Source: Imbricaverruca yamaguchii (Eukaryota > Arthropoda > Thecostraca > Neoverrucidae). Taken from it: a DNA stretch of 64,000 nucleotides. The notes below the pieces were generated by a model that saw nothing but the letters and a program-made list of their open reading frames with translations, ran no database searches and had not been told where the DNA came from. The DNA lies in contig JAOTOL010001203.1 in assembly GCA_034440575.1 (NCBI GenBank), positions 305,962-369,961 on the forward strand, written 5' to 3'. Within the stretch, counting starts at the first letter, position 1, and each line of letters begins with the position of its first letter. Positions 22,276-35,289 of this stretch are shown here, piece by piece. The position numbers and the translations under genes are program-made.

Positions 22276-24181
22276 CCCTTGGTACTAAGACTAAAGGGTA
22301 CAACGGAATCTAGTAGGTCTTCTAGCTCCGGCCCAAGTGACGTAAGCAGAAATTCGCTAGATTTCTAGTATAATCTACCAGTATTTTTGTATATATGGTG
22401 ATGTCACGTAAACATTCAAAATACGTTTTAAAACCTGGCTAAGATTCAGCTGTGGCGCAGTGAAGACATAAGTGTTGTGCTTTGGCACACGGTGTTTCTG
22501 ATTATTGACGTGGGAAATTGAAATATGAGGCTAAGGAATATTGTTTGTGTTCCTAGGTTATTGAACATGCTCAACAAGTTTGGTGCATAATGTCTTCAGT
22601 TCATGGAATACAACAACCTTCAACCTCTTATCGTTCATAACGCTTAAAGTTTCACGAACTGAAATTGAAATCATAGCTAGATTTGCCAAATATGAACCTA
22701 GGCTTACCGGTGTATGTACGCTTTAATTCGTTTGATGAATCCTTTGAATGTGTCATTGTAATCCAATGTTTATGAAGGTGACTAAGATCATGGAATCACT
22801 AATTTTCTGTGCAAATGCTTACTTTTCAGATTGTTTTAAAAATAACAACAAGAAGGACTTGTTTATGGAGCAGAACGTAAAATGAAATGTACACAAAAAT
22901 GCAGCATAACTTAACCTAACCTATCCTAGCCTCCCTTTGTAGAAAAAGCGCCGCTACCTATGCCTTGGAATATTATAATCTTGAATGTGCAGTGAACACC
23001 AGAAAGAAAGCAACATACATGTTATGACAGATATAACCATAGTTCAATACTCATTGCCCAGCATATGGAAAGTATTAGATGACACTAACAAGTAAGTATA
23101 TTTGGCATGACATGTGCCTCATTATCTGCTCTCGAGCCCTGTCTTAAGTAATAAGAAGGTAACGCATTTTGTGGATCAAGTGGGAAATATCGGGTTGCAC
23201 GTTATCAGAATTAATTTTATATCTAAGTATCAGTATATGCATGTCAGAATTTCTCCAGACCCTTAAGGGCACCATTAAAGTGCATTTTGATGGAAATATT
23301 CAGATTTCCAACTGTGATGCTCTTGTCAACTCAGTTTGTTTGTGAATTGCCATGCATAATTCAAGTCATTTTCTTACGGGAGTGTATATGCATTGGAGAA
23401 TTCTTTCTGCATGGTCACATCCTAGACTATAAATATTAGTAACTTGAGGTGCACTGTGTGCATCAGTTGGTTCACGGAGGCACATGACCCCTAAAGGAAG
23501 AGCCACACTGAGTGCACTTGGAATACAAATTGCACCGACTGCAGTGCAAAGGATGCTATTAAGAAGAGGACTTGTGGCTATGCATGCCTAAAAAGATGAA
23601 TAAAGCACTAAGCCACCGCTTTTCTGACAAGCAAGGTGCATTGTTTTCTGATGGCAAATAATTTCATCATTTGGAGCAAATACCTGGTAGTAATGTTGGA
23701 GAACAGCATTAATCATACGTGTGGTTTTCCATTATTCCAAAATGGTGTCGAAAAGTGGCTGAAACATGTATGTGTACATTCATACCAATATTATAAGCTT
23801 CAGTACACTGAGTATTCAACTTCAGGACAATTCCAATTGAAGTTTCATCACTTCAGAAAGGGAGTTGGTCACCCTGTGGCCTCACTCTGGGATACACTCA
23901 TGGTCAGTGCCATCGACAGGCCTCAAGGCTGGTGCAGAGTAACATTCAAGCTCTTTATCCAGATGTCTCCAAATGTTTGCTTGAAAAACCAAGGAATCAA
24001 CTTGAAGCAGCAGTGTTTTCAGGTTGCAGGAGGAACTGCTCCTGCTGTTCGCACCACATTCCCTTCCCCAACAACAGAAACACCTATATTTCATTGGCTG
24101 TATTTTACATTGGAGGTCTAAGTAAGCCTCTTTGTGTGATTAAGACTCGAAGTTCACACATCCCAGATAGAGTAGTGTGGA
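22276..24181. other. No gene recognised
   Basis: AT-rich. A 161-codon frame (23636-24121, plus) has no identifiable domain. A short block at 22770-22830 resembles 57280-57340, so part of this stretch is dispersed repeat. Confidence 0.4.
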
Positions 24182-24464
24182 CAGTGGCGTACCTAGTATT
24201 TGTATGCGGGGACAAACTGATTTCGAGGTGGTTCAAGCAACGCTCATGCAAATAGTCGTCAGATTTAGACCAGTATATTTCATAAGTACCCGTTATCATC
24301 TTATGCTGAGATGAGTAGGAACAGCCTAATTTGGCGCTCCAGGGGACAGTGCCAAACCCATCACCATCGCTCCGAACTCGGTGGATTTCAACCCTCTCCC
24401 TCCTGTTCAAATACTTCTGAAATTGCCGGCAAGTTTTCATATATGAAATGGCTGGCATGTACAA

Positions 24465-24510
<46 letters not shown>

Positions 24511-24665
24511 TAATGATTGTTATACCATAAGTTATTCGGGTACAAAATTCATGAAGTTAATGGGATGCCCGACATCGATAGGTCACGTGCTCCATGGTAC
24601 CCCATGTTCATTAAAAGTCTAAATTATTAGGGGGCAGTGGCAACATTGAGGGGGCACTTGTCCCT

Positions 24666-24746
<81 letters not shown>

Positions 24747-24977
24747 ATTAACACCCCTGGTCTAGACGCATATTAATGAAAAATGGAGAACAGTCCTGAA
24801 AACCAGCTGCAAGTTCCGTATTAGCACATGGGTTATAAGAACGTGATATTCCAATCAGTATCGGTACCTCCACTGGTAGCCTAAGTATAATGTTAGCGCA
24901 TTTTCCTGGCCAAAGGACTTCCACCTTCCCATGGAAGGCACGTGCCCCTGGTCCCCCCAACCTTGTTTACGCCCCTG
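24182..24977. mobile_element. Possible hAT-like non-autonomous element
   Basis: The left edge reads CAGTGGCGTACCTAG and the right edge is the inverse of CAGGGGCGTAAACAAG, a typical hAT-style CAGNGGCGTA end. No clean 8-bp duplication is visible at these exact edges. The interior holds two TA microsatellites (about 24470-24508 and 24669-24744) and a block at 24560-24765 shared with 52760-52905. No transposase frame. Confidence 0.35.
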
Positions 24978-25344
24978 CACCGAGTGGGGAGGGATTATGT
25001 TCCAACGGTTATCTCTTACTTGCTCCCCTCCTCCTTTCTGGCCGTGATCCTCAGTTGGCCTGTCTCATCATAATGCTACTACCCGGGGCACCTCGTGATT
25101 CCTGCGGCGTTCGACATGAATGTAGTCAGCGTGGGTCGAAGCAAAAAGTCCTAGTATTAGGAGAAACTAATGCTCATATTCGTGGACATAATTCTTCAAG
25201 CTTTCAAATGAATACGATTTGTCCAATTTTGATGGTATTTAAGATCGGAAGTGTGTGGAAAACACGTAGGTTTGGCTGGAGCGCCTACGGGACTGAACAA
25301 TTGTCCAGCCCATGTGACGTCACCGGTTTCCAAACGATATTGGA

Positions 25345-27050
25345 GGGCGCCAGGTAGACCAGCTCCCACGGTCTACCCTACCCGTCCACTCACTGCATTA
25401 GGATAACCACGCCCTCTCGGCCGGTCCCCTGGAGTTCACAGAGTCCTCGAGGCTGAGGTTCCTCATGTGTCCGTCACATGAGTCCCTGTCCTGTCCGTCA
25501 CATGTGTCCCCGTCTTCCCAGTCACATGAGTCCCTGTCCTGCCTGTCACATGTGTCCCTGTCTTGCCCGTAACATGTGTCCCTGTCCTGCCCGTCACATG
25601 TGTCCTTGTCCTGCCCGTCACATGTGTCCCTGTCTTGCCCGTCACATGTGTCCCTGTCCTGCCCGTCACATGTGTGCCTGTCCTGTCCGACACATCAGAG
25701 GTGACCGACAAACACTGCTACTTGTCTACCAATCACCCACCCGCTTAAAGCTAGATTATGCTTGCTTTGATCATGCCGACGCCCGTACATCCGGAAGTTC
25801 ACCATGTACCTACAATGTACGTATGTACGTGTTCTGAATGTAGTTCACCATGCACCTACAACGATTGTGACTGGAGCATTCCGGAATTCGCCAGCCGCAA
25901 GCCTTCTGGTGGATATCCAGGGCCCCCACTTTCCTTGAGAAGACAGATATTCGAGTTGCGCTACCCATGGAAATTATGCCGTTTTCCGCAGCGCCCAGCT
26001 CACCAAGCAGTGTTCACGCGTCGCACCCTGTCAATTTGTCTTACACAGCGGTGCCGGTATGTACCGACATCTGCAAAGTACAATTTGTGATCTTTTTGAT
26101 GAACGTCAATTATAGATTCGCAATGTGAAACGCGCCCTGCTGGTCTTAAACACACCCATGGAGGCTTCTTTAACCAGAACCGATAATAGATATCGTATTA
26201 ACTGATTAATACCCACAAAGGGGACATTCTCGCAGATGAGTCTCGAGCACAAACTCACTTGCCCACTTGCCCACATTTTATAATAGCTACGCCAAACTTT
26301 CACGGATGGGTTAATGACAGACGCCGGTCTTACACGTGCGTTTGTAAGCAACACAGCGACCAGACCGTTCACGCTACCGAAGTTCGCATCCGTTTACACA
26401 TCCAAGCTCTTGCTAATTTATATGGCGCTGACTTGACTTTCATATAAATCAAAGATGAAGAATACCACGTCATTTTATCCGACTCGTTGAACAGCCTTCT
26501 GGCACTTCAGACTTTTTATCCCACATACCATTTATTGTATAATAACTTACGCCGCCTGACTTTATTAGATCACGCAGAAAAAATCGTTAACCTCTGTTCG
26601 ATTCCTAGCCACGTAGGTATTGCAGGCAATGAACAAGCTGACAGAGCTGCTAGGCGAGTGCCACAGGCTCCCCTGCATAGAAAATTCCTGTCGGGGCCTA
26701 CAATTCATGCATCTCCGCTTTTCTGAGAAGCAAGTGGCAGGCGAGCTGGCACCAGCTTGTTTTCAATAAATTACGGACCAAAAAGTCGAATTTCGGCCAG
26801 TGGCTCTCGTGCTCGCGCAAAACAGGGCGATACGAGCTTACGCTGTGCCGTCCACGCAGAGGAAGTACCGCGTTTACGAACATTTTTACCTTCCTTCAGC
26901 AAACATGCTTCCATGTGAAATTCCGCCAACCATAAAAAGTAATAGCCGGCTACCATAGCGGCATTGTAGATTGTTTATAATACAGTTGTGGGTACAAAAT
27001 GATCCCGGCAGCCGACGATCCCCTACACTCAAATTCATCATCAGCAGCGC
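25345..27050 (+). pseudogene. Internally deleted I-like LINE copy
   Basis: After a 5'-UTR-like stretch and a minisatellite, the reading goes directly into the C-terminal half of ORF2. RLKLDYACFD (about 25745) corresponds to RSKIDYGCFI of the complete copy, and PPLSLRR then RYPWKLCRFP corresponds to PPLALRR and RYACNV. The RNase H end, including IPSHVGIAGNEQADRAAR (about 26600-26660), follows in other frames. Near 27000 the sequence ACAAAATGATCCC resembles the family 3' tail. ORF1, the endonuclease and the polymerase core are missing, and several frameshifts are present. Confidence 0.75.
25465..25690. repeat. 24-bp minisatellite inside the LINE 5'-UTR
   Basis: About nine copies of GTCACATGTGTCCCTGTCCT plus GCCC, interrupting the 5'-UTR-like sequence at the point where other copies have a single CGTCACACGGTGCTAGTT block. 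Each unit holds the palindrome CACATGTG. Confidence 0.85.
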
Positions 27051-27414
27051 CAGCGACTGCACCAGGTTCTTGCGCCAGTAAGCACAGCCTCTAAGTTCTC
27101 TCTTTCTCGAACGACCACGACCATGCTAATATATACTAGCTGACGCTTAAACGCCACAATAAGCAGAATGTATCATGGAGAACGACAAGAATACATTCAA
27201 AACAAGCAACAACGGGCTTTGATTCGTGAAAGATGATTCATACTATAAGTCACGATGGCGAATGAACAACATAAAACAAGTAACCCAGCCGGAAATACAC
27301 CTGTCAACGTTCGCTCTCATGTCCTGTGATGAAACCCCTGCTACGTCGGTCTCATCGGCCTAAGAACTGTGATCTATGCAAGGCAAGCGGCTGAAACCCT
27401 GCCAAACATATGAC

Positions 27415-27725
27415 CTCTTCCTTAGACTAGCGGTCACGACCCCACTGATCAGTGACCTCGCCCACAGACGAACGGCCCATAACCCTACTAACCTGTGACT
27501 TCTTTCAGACGAGAGGTCACGACCCGACTGATCTGTCACCTCGCCCTCAGACGAGCGGCCACGACTCTGTTAACATGTGACCTCGCCCTCAGACGAGCGG
27601 GCACGACCCTGCTAACCTATGACCTCTCAGACGAGAGGACACGACCCGGCTGATCTGTGACCTCGCCCTCAGACGAGTGGCCACGACCCTGTTAACCTGT
27701 AACCTCGCCCTCAGACGAGCGATCG
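27415..27725. repeat. ~42-bp minisatellite (~7 copies)
   Basis: Unit around GACCTCGCCCTCAGACGAGC followed by GGCCACGACCCTG and TTAACCTGT. Two copies carry a short deletion giving GACCTCTCAGACGAGAGG. No coding significance. Confidence 0.8.
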
Positions 27726-28544
27726 CCGGGCGCCCCCGGACGACCGGGGGAGTCGCCGCTGGCAGCGCGCTCGTCCTGGACGCTGGATGGCCGATCGGTG
27801 TCCAGTCTGGCCGCGTCTGAGCCAGACGACGACATTGACCGCCTGGTGGCCATTCATCAGCAGCGCTCCTCCTCGTATCTCTCCACTCTTGGCGTGAGTA
27901 CGCCATTGGATGCTCTATGGCGAGCTCCTCGGCAGCCGGTGCTGTGCATGCGCCTAGGTATTGTTTGCTCAATGGTTGTTGCTGTTTGCATATGGGCCTC
28001 TTCTTGTCATTGTTTCACGTTTGGAATTCTTGTGGGCGAACAATTGGGGACCTTTTCGCAATGTGAAGATTCAGCTGATGTTGGGATATATTTGGTGAAC
28101 TTTGCCCAATTATGGGTTTTATTTCAGATCGCATGATATACTAACTTTGTCCACGTTTCACCCGACTCCTACCCGTAATGGCATCTCAGTTATATGATAT
28201 GCGTTACCTCATGCTGGTTGAAGGAAAGAAAGAGGTGACATGATAATGTACGTATATAGGTATATATATTAGGGTGGTCCTAAAAAAACTAATGTGAACA
28301 TTCCAAGATGCTTTTCAGTATTTTTGTTGCACTTGCAGAAAAAAATTGGCTTATGCAACATTTCATTAATTTTCATCAACGTTTAGCACTGTCACATGAC
28401 CCCTACGTCAGCCGACTAAGAGAGATTTGTGTGTTTAACCCCATTGGTGGTTTATTACTGGTTTCCCATCTGGTGAGCTAAGTGGAAATCGGGTCCCATC
28501 TTGAGCAGATATTTTCCAGCTGTACTTCAAGCTGTACCAGTAAT

Positions 28545-28830
28545 TGCCGCCCCGGAAGCTCAGTTGGTTAGAGCGCTGGCCTGCACTGGTCTCCCTGTAC
28601 TGGCAACACAGGGTTCGAGTCGCTTCGCGCGCTCGCATTCAGCCCCCGACCGGGAGTGTCAGTTGGCAGCTGGCCCGATAAGGCCGGGGACCAGCTACCG
28701 GGCGGCCGTGTCGGTGCATTGGCGGCATCTTAAACTTTTGGTCTAAATTCTGCCGTTGAGCTGGAGTTCATGGATCGAGTGGTGGGCCAGGGTTCACGCA
28801 CCAAGCTCTGCTTAGCAATAAAACCCTGGT
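28545..28830 (+). mobile_element. tRNA-derived SINE (type 1)
   Basis: GAAGCTCAGTTGGTTAGAGCG is a near-perfect tRNA A-box region, and GGGTTCGAGTCGC about 55 bases later is the B box. The 3' acceptor strand complementary to the start is missing, and a long unrelated body follows, ending at an AATAAAACCCTGG stretch near 28820. This makes it a tRNA-derived retroposon rather than a tRNA gene. It sits inside the family 2 transposon. Confidence 0.6.
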
Positions 28831-28919
28831 TCCTCAAGCCCCCCCCACCCCAGCAACAATTCGGATCAATTTTTTTTAAGAAAAAAAGAAGAGAAATTGT
28901 AAGTAAGGAGTGCAGCAGC

Positions 28920-31145
28920 TCAAGTTGTTAGTGAGGGAATGGGCATCTGGGAGACAGCGTGAATGCCAACTGCAGAGGAGCGGAATGTCGCGAAGTTAGG
29001 AAGTAAAGTGGAGCAGTACCGGCCAATACTGAAGAAGACTTGACAATCTGCACCTAGAATAAGGAAGGAAGAGTTTCAATCGAGCATCAGTGATTTGTTT
29101 GATGCTGCCCATATCGAGGAACGTCAGCTGATTAAAGATTCCAGAGGACCGCGAATTCCTCAAAGCACGGCGGGATCCGGGGAGGTGGGGTTTCATAGTT
29201 GATCTTGAGAAAGTGCTAACAGAGTGCTAGCAAAGTGCAAGTGCTAGCGGTTTCCTCCACACCGTCAGTCGGTGACTGAAATAGTGCCGAAGGACAAGGA
29301 GGTTATTGGTTTTTACGACACGTCGACCGTTGAGTCATGTAGCGTTGTCAATCTCTCACGCCGATTGGTCGCGGGTGAAGAGCAGCGATAGGTGAGACTC
29401 GAATCTACAATTTTTCGATTGTGGGACGAGCAACTTACCCTTAGACTACTCGTCCCCAAGGATAAGGGGAGCAAGCAGCGTGAGAAGGAGCCGTTTGATT
29501 GACGTCCTGATCAGACAGCAGTGATGAAGCCCTGCTCAGCGGTGGCTTGACAGCAGTGCCATAACGTCAGCCCCAAAGAGGTTATGTCGGGCAAGGAACA
29601 TTGTTACACCGGAGCTGACTGCAGCACTGGACGGTATCGAGCCCAGTGACCGAATGACAGTGCACGTACAGCTGGCAGCAGCTTCTGTTCAAGATCACGA
29701 CCACTCAGATTTGGCCGTCAACCAGTCGTCACCTAGGCGAACGCAAAGACAGGAACTTGCGGAGGAGATCGTGGAATACTACGCTAACGACAGGAGCCTT
29801 ATCATTCGCTGGGATGAGAAACTCCTTCCAGGTGATGGGAAAGTGAAAGTTGGCCGTGTTACTGTCATTGTCACTGAAAAGAGGAACTACAAAGCTTCTT
29901 GGTGTACCGAAGATTCCTGTGGGGATTGGACAAGCAACAGCTACTGCTGTTATGCAGTACCTCGAGGAGTGTGAGTCACCAGACAAGATGACATGAGCTT
30001 TGATACGTTTTTTCAGTAAAACACCAGATCAGGAATTCGTGCATGCAACAGCTCGTACCACTGCTCCTTTACTTTGCATGTCAGCAACACATTCTGAACT
30101 GGTAGCGGAAGCGGCGTTTGCAGCGTGCTTCGACCAGTCTTCTGGTCCTGACATGGCTATCTCCAAACGTTTCAAGTCAAGTTAGAAGTTTACCGAGCAA
30201 GGAAAGTTTGAGCCAATGATGTCTGGTGGCATGAACTCCGTGGTTGACGATACGCTTTTCAGTTGCAAGGAACAGGTTGCGCCATTCTGCGTACAAAAGC
30301 TAAAATCTGCTCAACCTCGCGATGCCTACGGCAAACGTCTTGGGTTGTTTATTATTATTTTTTGGTGGGCGTCCCCCAAGAAGATTAAAGTTCCTCCTGT
30401 CAGGTGCCCTTCGTCGCGTAAGGTGGATAGCACGCATGAGCTATAGTATCAATATCTACTTGGTTCGAGCTTAGTTTCAAATGACTGCTGCGTAACTCAT
30501 CGGCCTGAAACGTTACATCATTTATTGGAACATTGTATATCAAGGCCTGGTTCGGTGCTCCGTCTGCCACCTATCTCCGTCGTGCCGCTGACCCAGCCAG
30601 AGTCCTGACATTAAAAGGACTGCTCTCCTATCCGGAATGTCCCATTACCAAAGCTATTGGCAAGAAATGTACCAATCACCTGTGATACATGAGTGAAGGG
30701 CTGGATGGACCTGCTCTTTTCGATGTGGCAGTTGTCCTCGATGTTAAGCCTAATATAGTGGTCGCTCTTAAGGAGGAATGCCAAGAAAATCGTTATCTAC
30801 GCAGGTGAAACCCGCAGCAAAGAAATTCACTATCGCCAAGATTGTCGCGCGTTTTGTCACACCTGCATCGAGACAGATTTTTGAAACACTGAACATCAAA
30901 ATGGACTTAATACGCAACGATCCTGCCGAGTTTAAGAATGACCTTACCTTCCAATTATCAGAGAGTCCTGGGCGTGATTGCCGCCGTCAAAGCCTCTACC
31001 GACTGTGGGTCAGATGGTAGTCAAGGACAATGACGAGATTGAAATGAAGGAGATAATTATTGATGAAGGACGAGTAGCAACGCCAATATCTGCCGCAAGT
31101 TGTTCAGTGGCATTCCCGTGAGTTCCCCGATGCGAAGAAGATACA
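28920..31145 (+). pseudogene. Transposase-like family 2, decayed
   Basis: Fragments in order over several frames: EEFQSSISDLFDAAH (about 29070-29110), FLKA and DPGR near 29160, NIVTPELTAALDG and SDRMTVHVQLAAASV (about 29600-29690), SLIIRWDEKLLPGDGK (about 29795), LGVPKIPVGIGQATATAV (about 29900-29955), SFDT (about 29998), LLYFACQQH (about 30063), ELVAEAAFAACFDQSSGPDM (about 30097), NDPAEF (about 30917) and EFPDAKK (about 31115). At least five frameshifts or stops and one SINE break it. The WD, FDT and C-x2-H motifs resemble an RNase H-fold DDE transposase; that is inference. From memory, similar uncharacterised proteins are multicopy in insects and hydrozoans. No family name is known to me. 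Confidence 0.75.
29290..29467 (-). mobile_element. tRNA-derived SINE (type 2), copy 1
   Basis: The minus strand starts with TAGTCTAAGGGTAAGTTGC (A-box region) and has GATTCGAGTCTC (B box), followed by a body with GCTACATGACTCAACGGTCG and ending TCGTAAAAACCAATAAC. AAGGACAAGG (29290-29299) and AAGGATAAGG (29458-29467) flank it as a 10-bp target duplication with one mismatch. It is inserted in the N-terminal part of the family 2 gene. Confidence 0.8.
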
Positions 31146-31515
31146 TACACGATACTTTACTTTACACGGCTCCTCCCATAATTTATAAAATACTTTACTG
31201 GCTAACAATGAAGATCATGGTTTTTATCTGTGGGTTGTCAATCAGTATTTTATTTGTTGTGTCGTTCTTACGTTGCTGAAAAGGACCGACTCTTCCTTTA
31301 TGTTCCGTTTCTGTGTCGAACAGCCCACTATTACTCTGCGTAGGCGCGGAGAGTCGAATGCCGTAATGTTCAGTCCACATGTGACAGTGACAAATAAAGT
31401 CGAACACATTCATATCTGGCACAAATCATTTTCTGACCAATATGAACCATGTTGTGAAGAACCACATCGATAAAATTATATTTTTAGTTTAGGTGTACTA
31501 TTGAGGACGACCCAA

Positions 31516-32478
<963 letters not shown>

Positions 32479-32479
32479 G

Positions 32480-34515
32480 GCTTGTCGCCCGTGTGTGGGG
32501 TGGGGTCACATGTCGCCCGTGTATGGGGTGTGGGGTCACGTGTCGCCCGTGTGTGGGGTGGGGTCACGTGTCGCCCGTGTGTGGGGTGGGATCACGTGTC
32601 GCCCGTGTGGGGTGGGGTCACGTGTCGCCCGTGTGTGGGGTGGGGTCACGTGTCGCCCGTGTGTGGGTGGGGTCACGTGTCGCCCGTGTGTGGGGTGGGG
32701 TCACGTGTCGCCCGTGTGTGGGTGGGGTCACGTGTCGCCCGTGTGCGGGTGGGGTCACGTGTCGCCCGTGTGCGGGTGGGGTCACGTGTCGCCCGCGTGT
32801 CACACCGCCCGTGTGCGGGTGGGGTCACGTGTCGCCCGTGTGTCGGGTGGGGTCACGTGTCGCCCGTGTGTGGGTGGGGTCACGTGTCGCCCGTGTGCGG
32901 GTGGGGTCACGTGTCGCCCGTGTGTGGGGTGGGGTCACGTGTCGCCCGTGTGTGGGGTGGGGTCACGTGTCGCCCGTGTGGGTGGGGTCACGTGTCGCCC
33001 GTGTGCGGGTGGGGTCACGTGTCGCCCGTGTGTGGGGTGGGGTCACGTGTCGCCCGTGTGGGGGTGTGGTCACGTGTCGCCCGTGTGTGGGGTGTGGGTC
33101 ACGTGTCGCCCCGTGTGTGGGAATGTGGGGTCACGTGTCGCCCGTGTGGGGTGGGGTCACGTGTCGCCCCCGTGTGTGTGTGGGTGGGGTCACGTGTCCC
33201 CCTGTGTGGGTGGGGTCACGTGTCGCCCGTGTGTGGGGGTGGGGTCACGTGTCGCCACCCCTGTGTCCACACCCCGTGTGTGGGGTGGGGTCACGTGTGG
33301 CCCGTGTGGGTGGGGTCACGTGTCGCCCGTGCGTGGGGTGGGGTCACGTGTCGTCCGTGTGTGGGGTGGGGTCACGTGTCGCCCGTGTGTGGGTGGGGTC
33401 ACGTGTCGCCCGTGTGTGGGTGGGGTCACGTGTCGCCCGTGTGTGGGGTGGGTGTGTGGGGTGGGGTCACGTGTCGCCCGTGTGTGGGGTGGGGTCACGT
33501 GTCGCCCGTGTGTGGGTGGGGTCACGTGTCGCCCGTGTGTGGGTGGGGTCACGTGTCGCCCGTGTGTGGGGTGGGGTCACGTGTCGCCCGTGGGGTGGGT
33601 GTCGCCCGTGTGGGGGTCACGTGTCGCCCGTGTGTGGGGTGGGGTGGGGGGGGTCACGTGTCGCCCCGTGTGTGGGGTGGGGTCACGTGTCGCCCCGTGT
33701 GTGGGTGGGGTCACGTGTCGCCCGTGTGTGGGGTGGGGTCACGTGTCGCCCGTGTGTGGGTGGGGTCACGTGTCGCCCCGTGTCGCCCGTGTGGGGGTGT
33801 GGGGTCACGTGTCGCCCGTGTGTGGGGTGGGGTCACGTGTCGCCCGTGTGTGGGGGGTGGGGTCACGTGTCGCCCGTGTGTGGGGTGGGGTCACGTGTCG
33901 CCCGTGCGTGGGGTGGGGTCACGTGTCGCCCGTGCGTGGGGTGGGGTCACGGGTCGCCCGTGTGTGGGGTGGGGTCACGTGTCGCCCGTGTGTGGGGTGT
34001 GGTCACGTGTCGCCCGTGTGGGGTGGGGTCACGTGTCGCCCGTGTGTGGGTGGGGTCACGTGTCGCCCGTGTGTGGGGTGGGGTCACGTGTCGCCCGTTG
34101 GTGTGTGCACGTGCGCATGTGGGGTGTCGGGCCTCGTGGGGGGGCTCCTGCGTGTGGGGTGGGCCGTGGGGGCCTCCCCGTGGGCCGTGGGTGTGGGCCT
34201 GCCGGTGGGGGGGCGGGGTGGGGCGTGTGGGTGGCTCGGGGTGGACGCGCCGTGTGTGGGTGGGGGGCGTGTGGGGGTGGGGTCATGCGCCCGTGTGTGG
34301 GGTGGGCGCGTGTCGCCCGTGTGTGGGGTGGGGTACGTGTCGCCCGCGTGGGGTGGGGTCCGGGTCGCCCGTGTGTGGGGTGGGGTCACGTGTCGCCCGT
34401 GTGTGGGTGGGGTCACGTGTCGCCCGTGCGTGGGGTGGGGTGCGTGTCGCCCCGTGTGTGGGTGGGGTCACGTGTCGCCCGTGCGTGGGGTGGGGTCATG
34501 TGTCCGCGTGTGGGG
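32480..34515. repeat. 28-bp G-rich minisatellite (~70 copies)
   Basis: Unit GTCACGTGTCGCCCGTGTGT plus GGGGTGGG. A gap at about 34095-34310 holds non-periodic G-rich sequence; spacing elsewhere varies by 1-4 bases through G-run changes. Every unit has the CACGTG palindrome and G-runs on one strand. All three plus-strand frames stay open for ~710-770 codons because the unit has no stop and 28 shifts the frame each copy. These frames are not genes. Confidence 0.95.
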
Positions 34516-35289
34516 TGTGGCCGTGCAGTGAACCAGGCGATGGCAGACATCGCTGCTGGGTGTCGGACGGCCACTATTGTTGCTGGCTTACCAAACACCA
34601 TGTGTGGCGTCTTTGCACACTAACTGCCGGCGGAAGTGTTCTCGGGCTCGCGCGCGGCCAGCTGGAGGTGTCTATGAGATATCTGGAAGAACGAAGGAAG
34701 CGTTTGCGCTCAGAGCAGTCTGCCAGGGTGTTGGTCTCCTGCGGCGCGCAGGGCGCACATTGCCGCTTTTGTTCGGTGCCTACGACGCGCAAATAAACTG
34801 CGTATTAATTAACTGTGTTGTTATTGCGGTCCTGGGGTGCGCCGCCTGCATAGGATATGCAGCGCCCATCTCTACGCTAGTCGGGCCGGGTAAGCATAGT
34901 AATTAAAGGATGTGGTGGCATATTAAAGGATGTGGTGTGTAGGGGTATATTTCTGCATCATCATCCATGTGTACGTGGATTGTTTTCCGGATTTTTGCAC
35001 CATATTACAATTTCGATAGATTATACCAGACTTACACAACAATTGCACAAACCATAATCGGGATAAATGATGACAGCATCCAATAAAAGTCGCAAAAAAT
35101 GATAGTGGTTGGTGCAATTGATGTCTGCCTAGAAAACTCGAGAGCGAAAAGGGACACTCAGAGGCAGTGGAACTGATGGGGGGTCACAGTTTGAGATGCG
35201 CGGTAGGGAGACTGACAGCGCGCGTCCCACAAGGGCGTGCTTGGCGACAAAGGGTGACGTGCTTGGCGAACATATGAACCCTAGCTGTG
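34516..35289. other. No gene recognised
   Basis: Mixed sequence with no repeat family or domain that I can identify. The I-like copy that follows may begin some tens of bases before 35290. Confidence 0.4.

Larger units (their letters stand above)
28271..31514 (+). mobile_element. DNA transposon carrying transposase-like family 2
   Basis: Short inverted ends AGGGTGGTCCT (28271-28281) and AGGACGACCC (31504-31513) lie next to TA-rich sequence on both sides and bracket a decayed transposase-like gene (28920-31145). Two SINE-like insertions are nested inside, so the element is older than they are. The total of 3.2 kb is compact: short ends, a leader, one gene, a short trailer. The inverted ends are only ~10-11 bases, so the borders are less certain than the gene. 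Confidence 0.6.

Noticed and set aside
28557..28630. Functional tRNA gene
   Set aside because: A and B boxes are present, but the acceptor stem does not close and a long retroposon body follows, so it is called a SINE.
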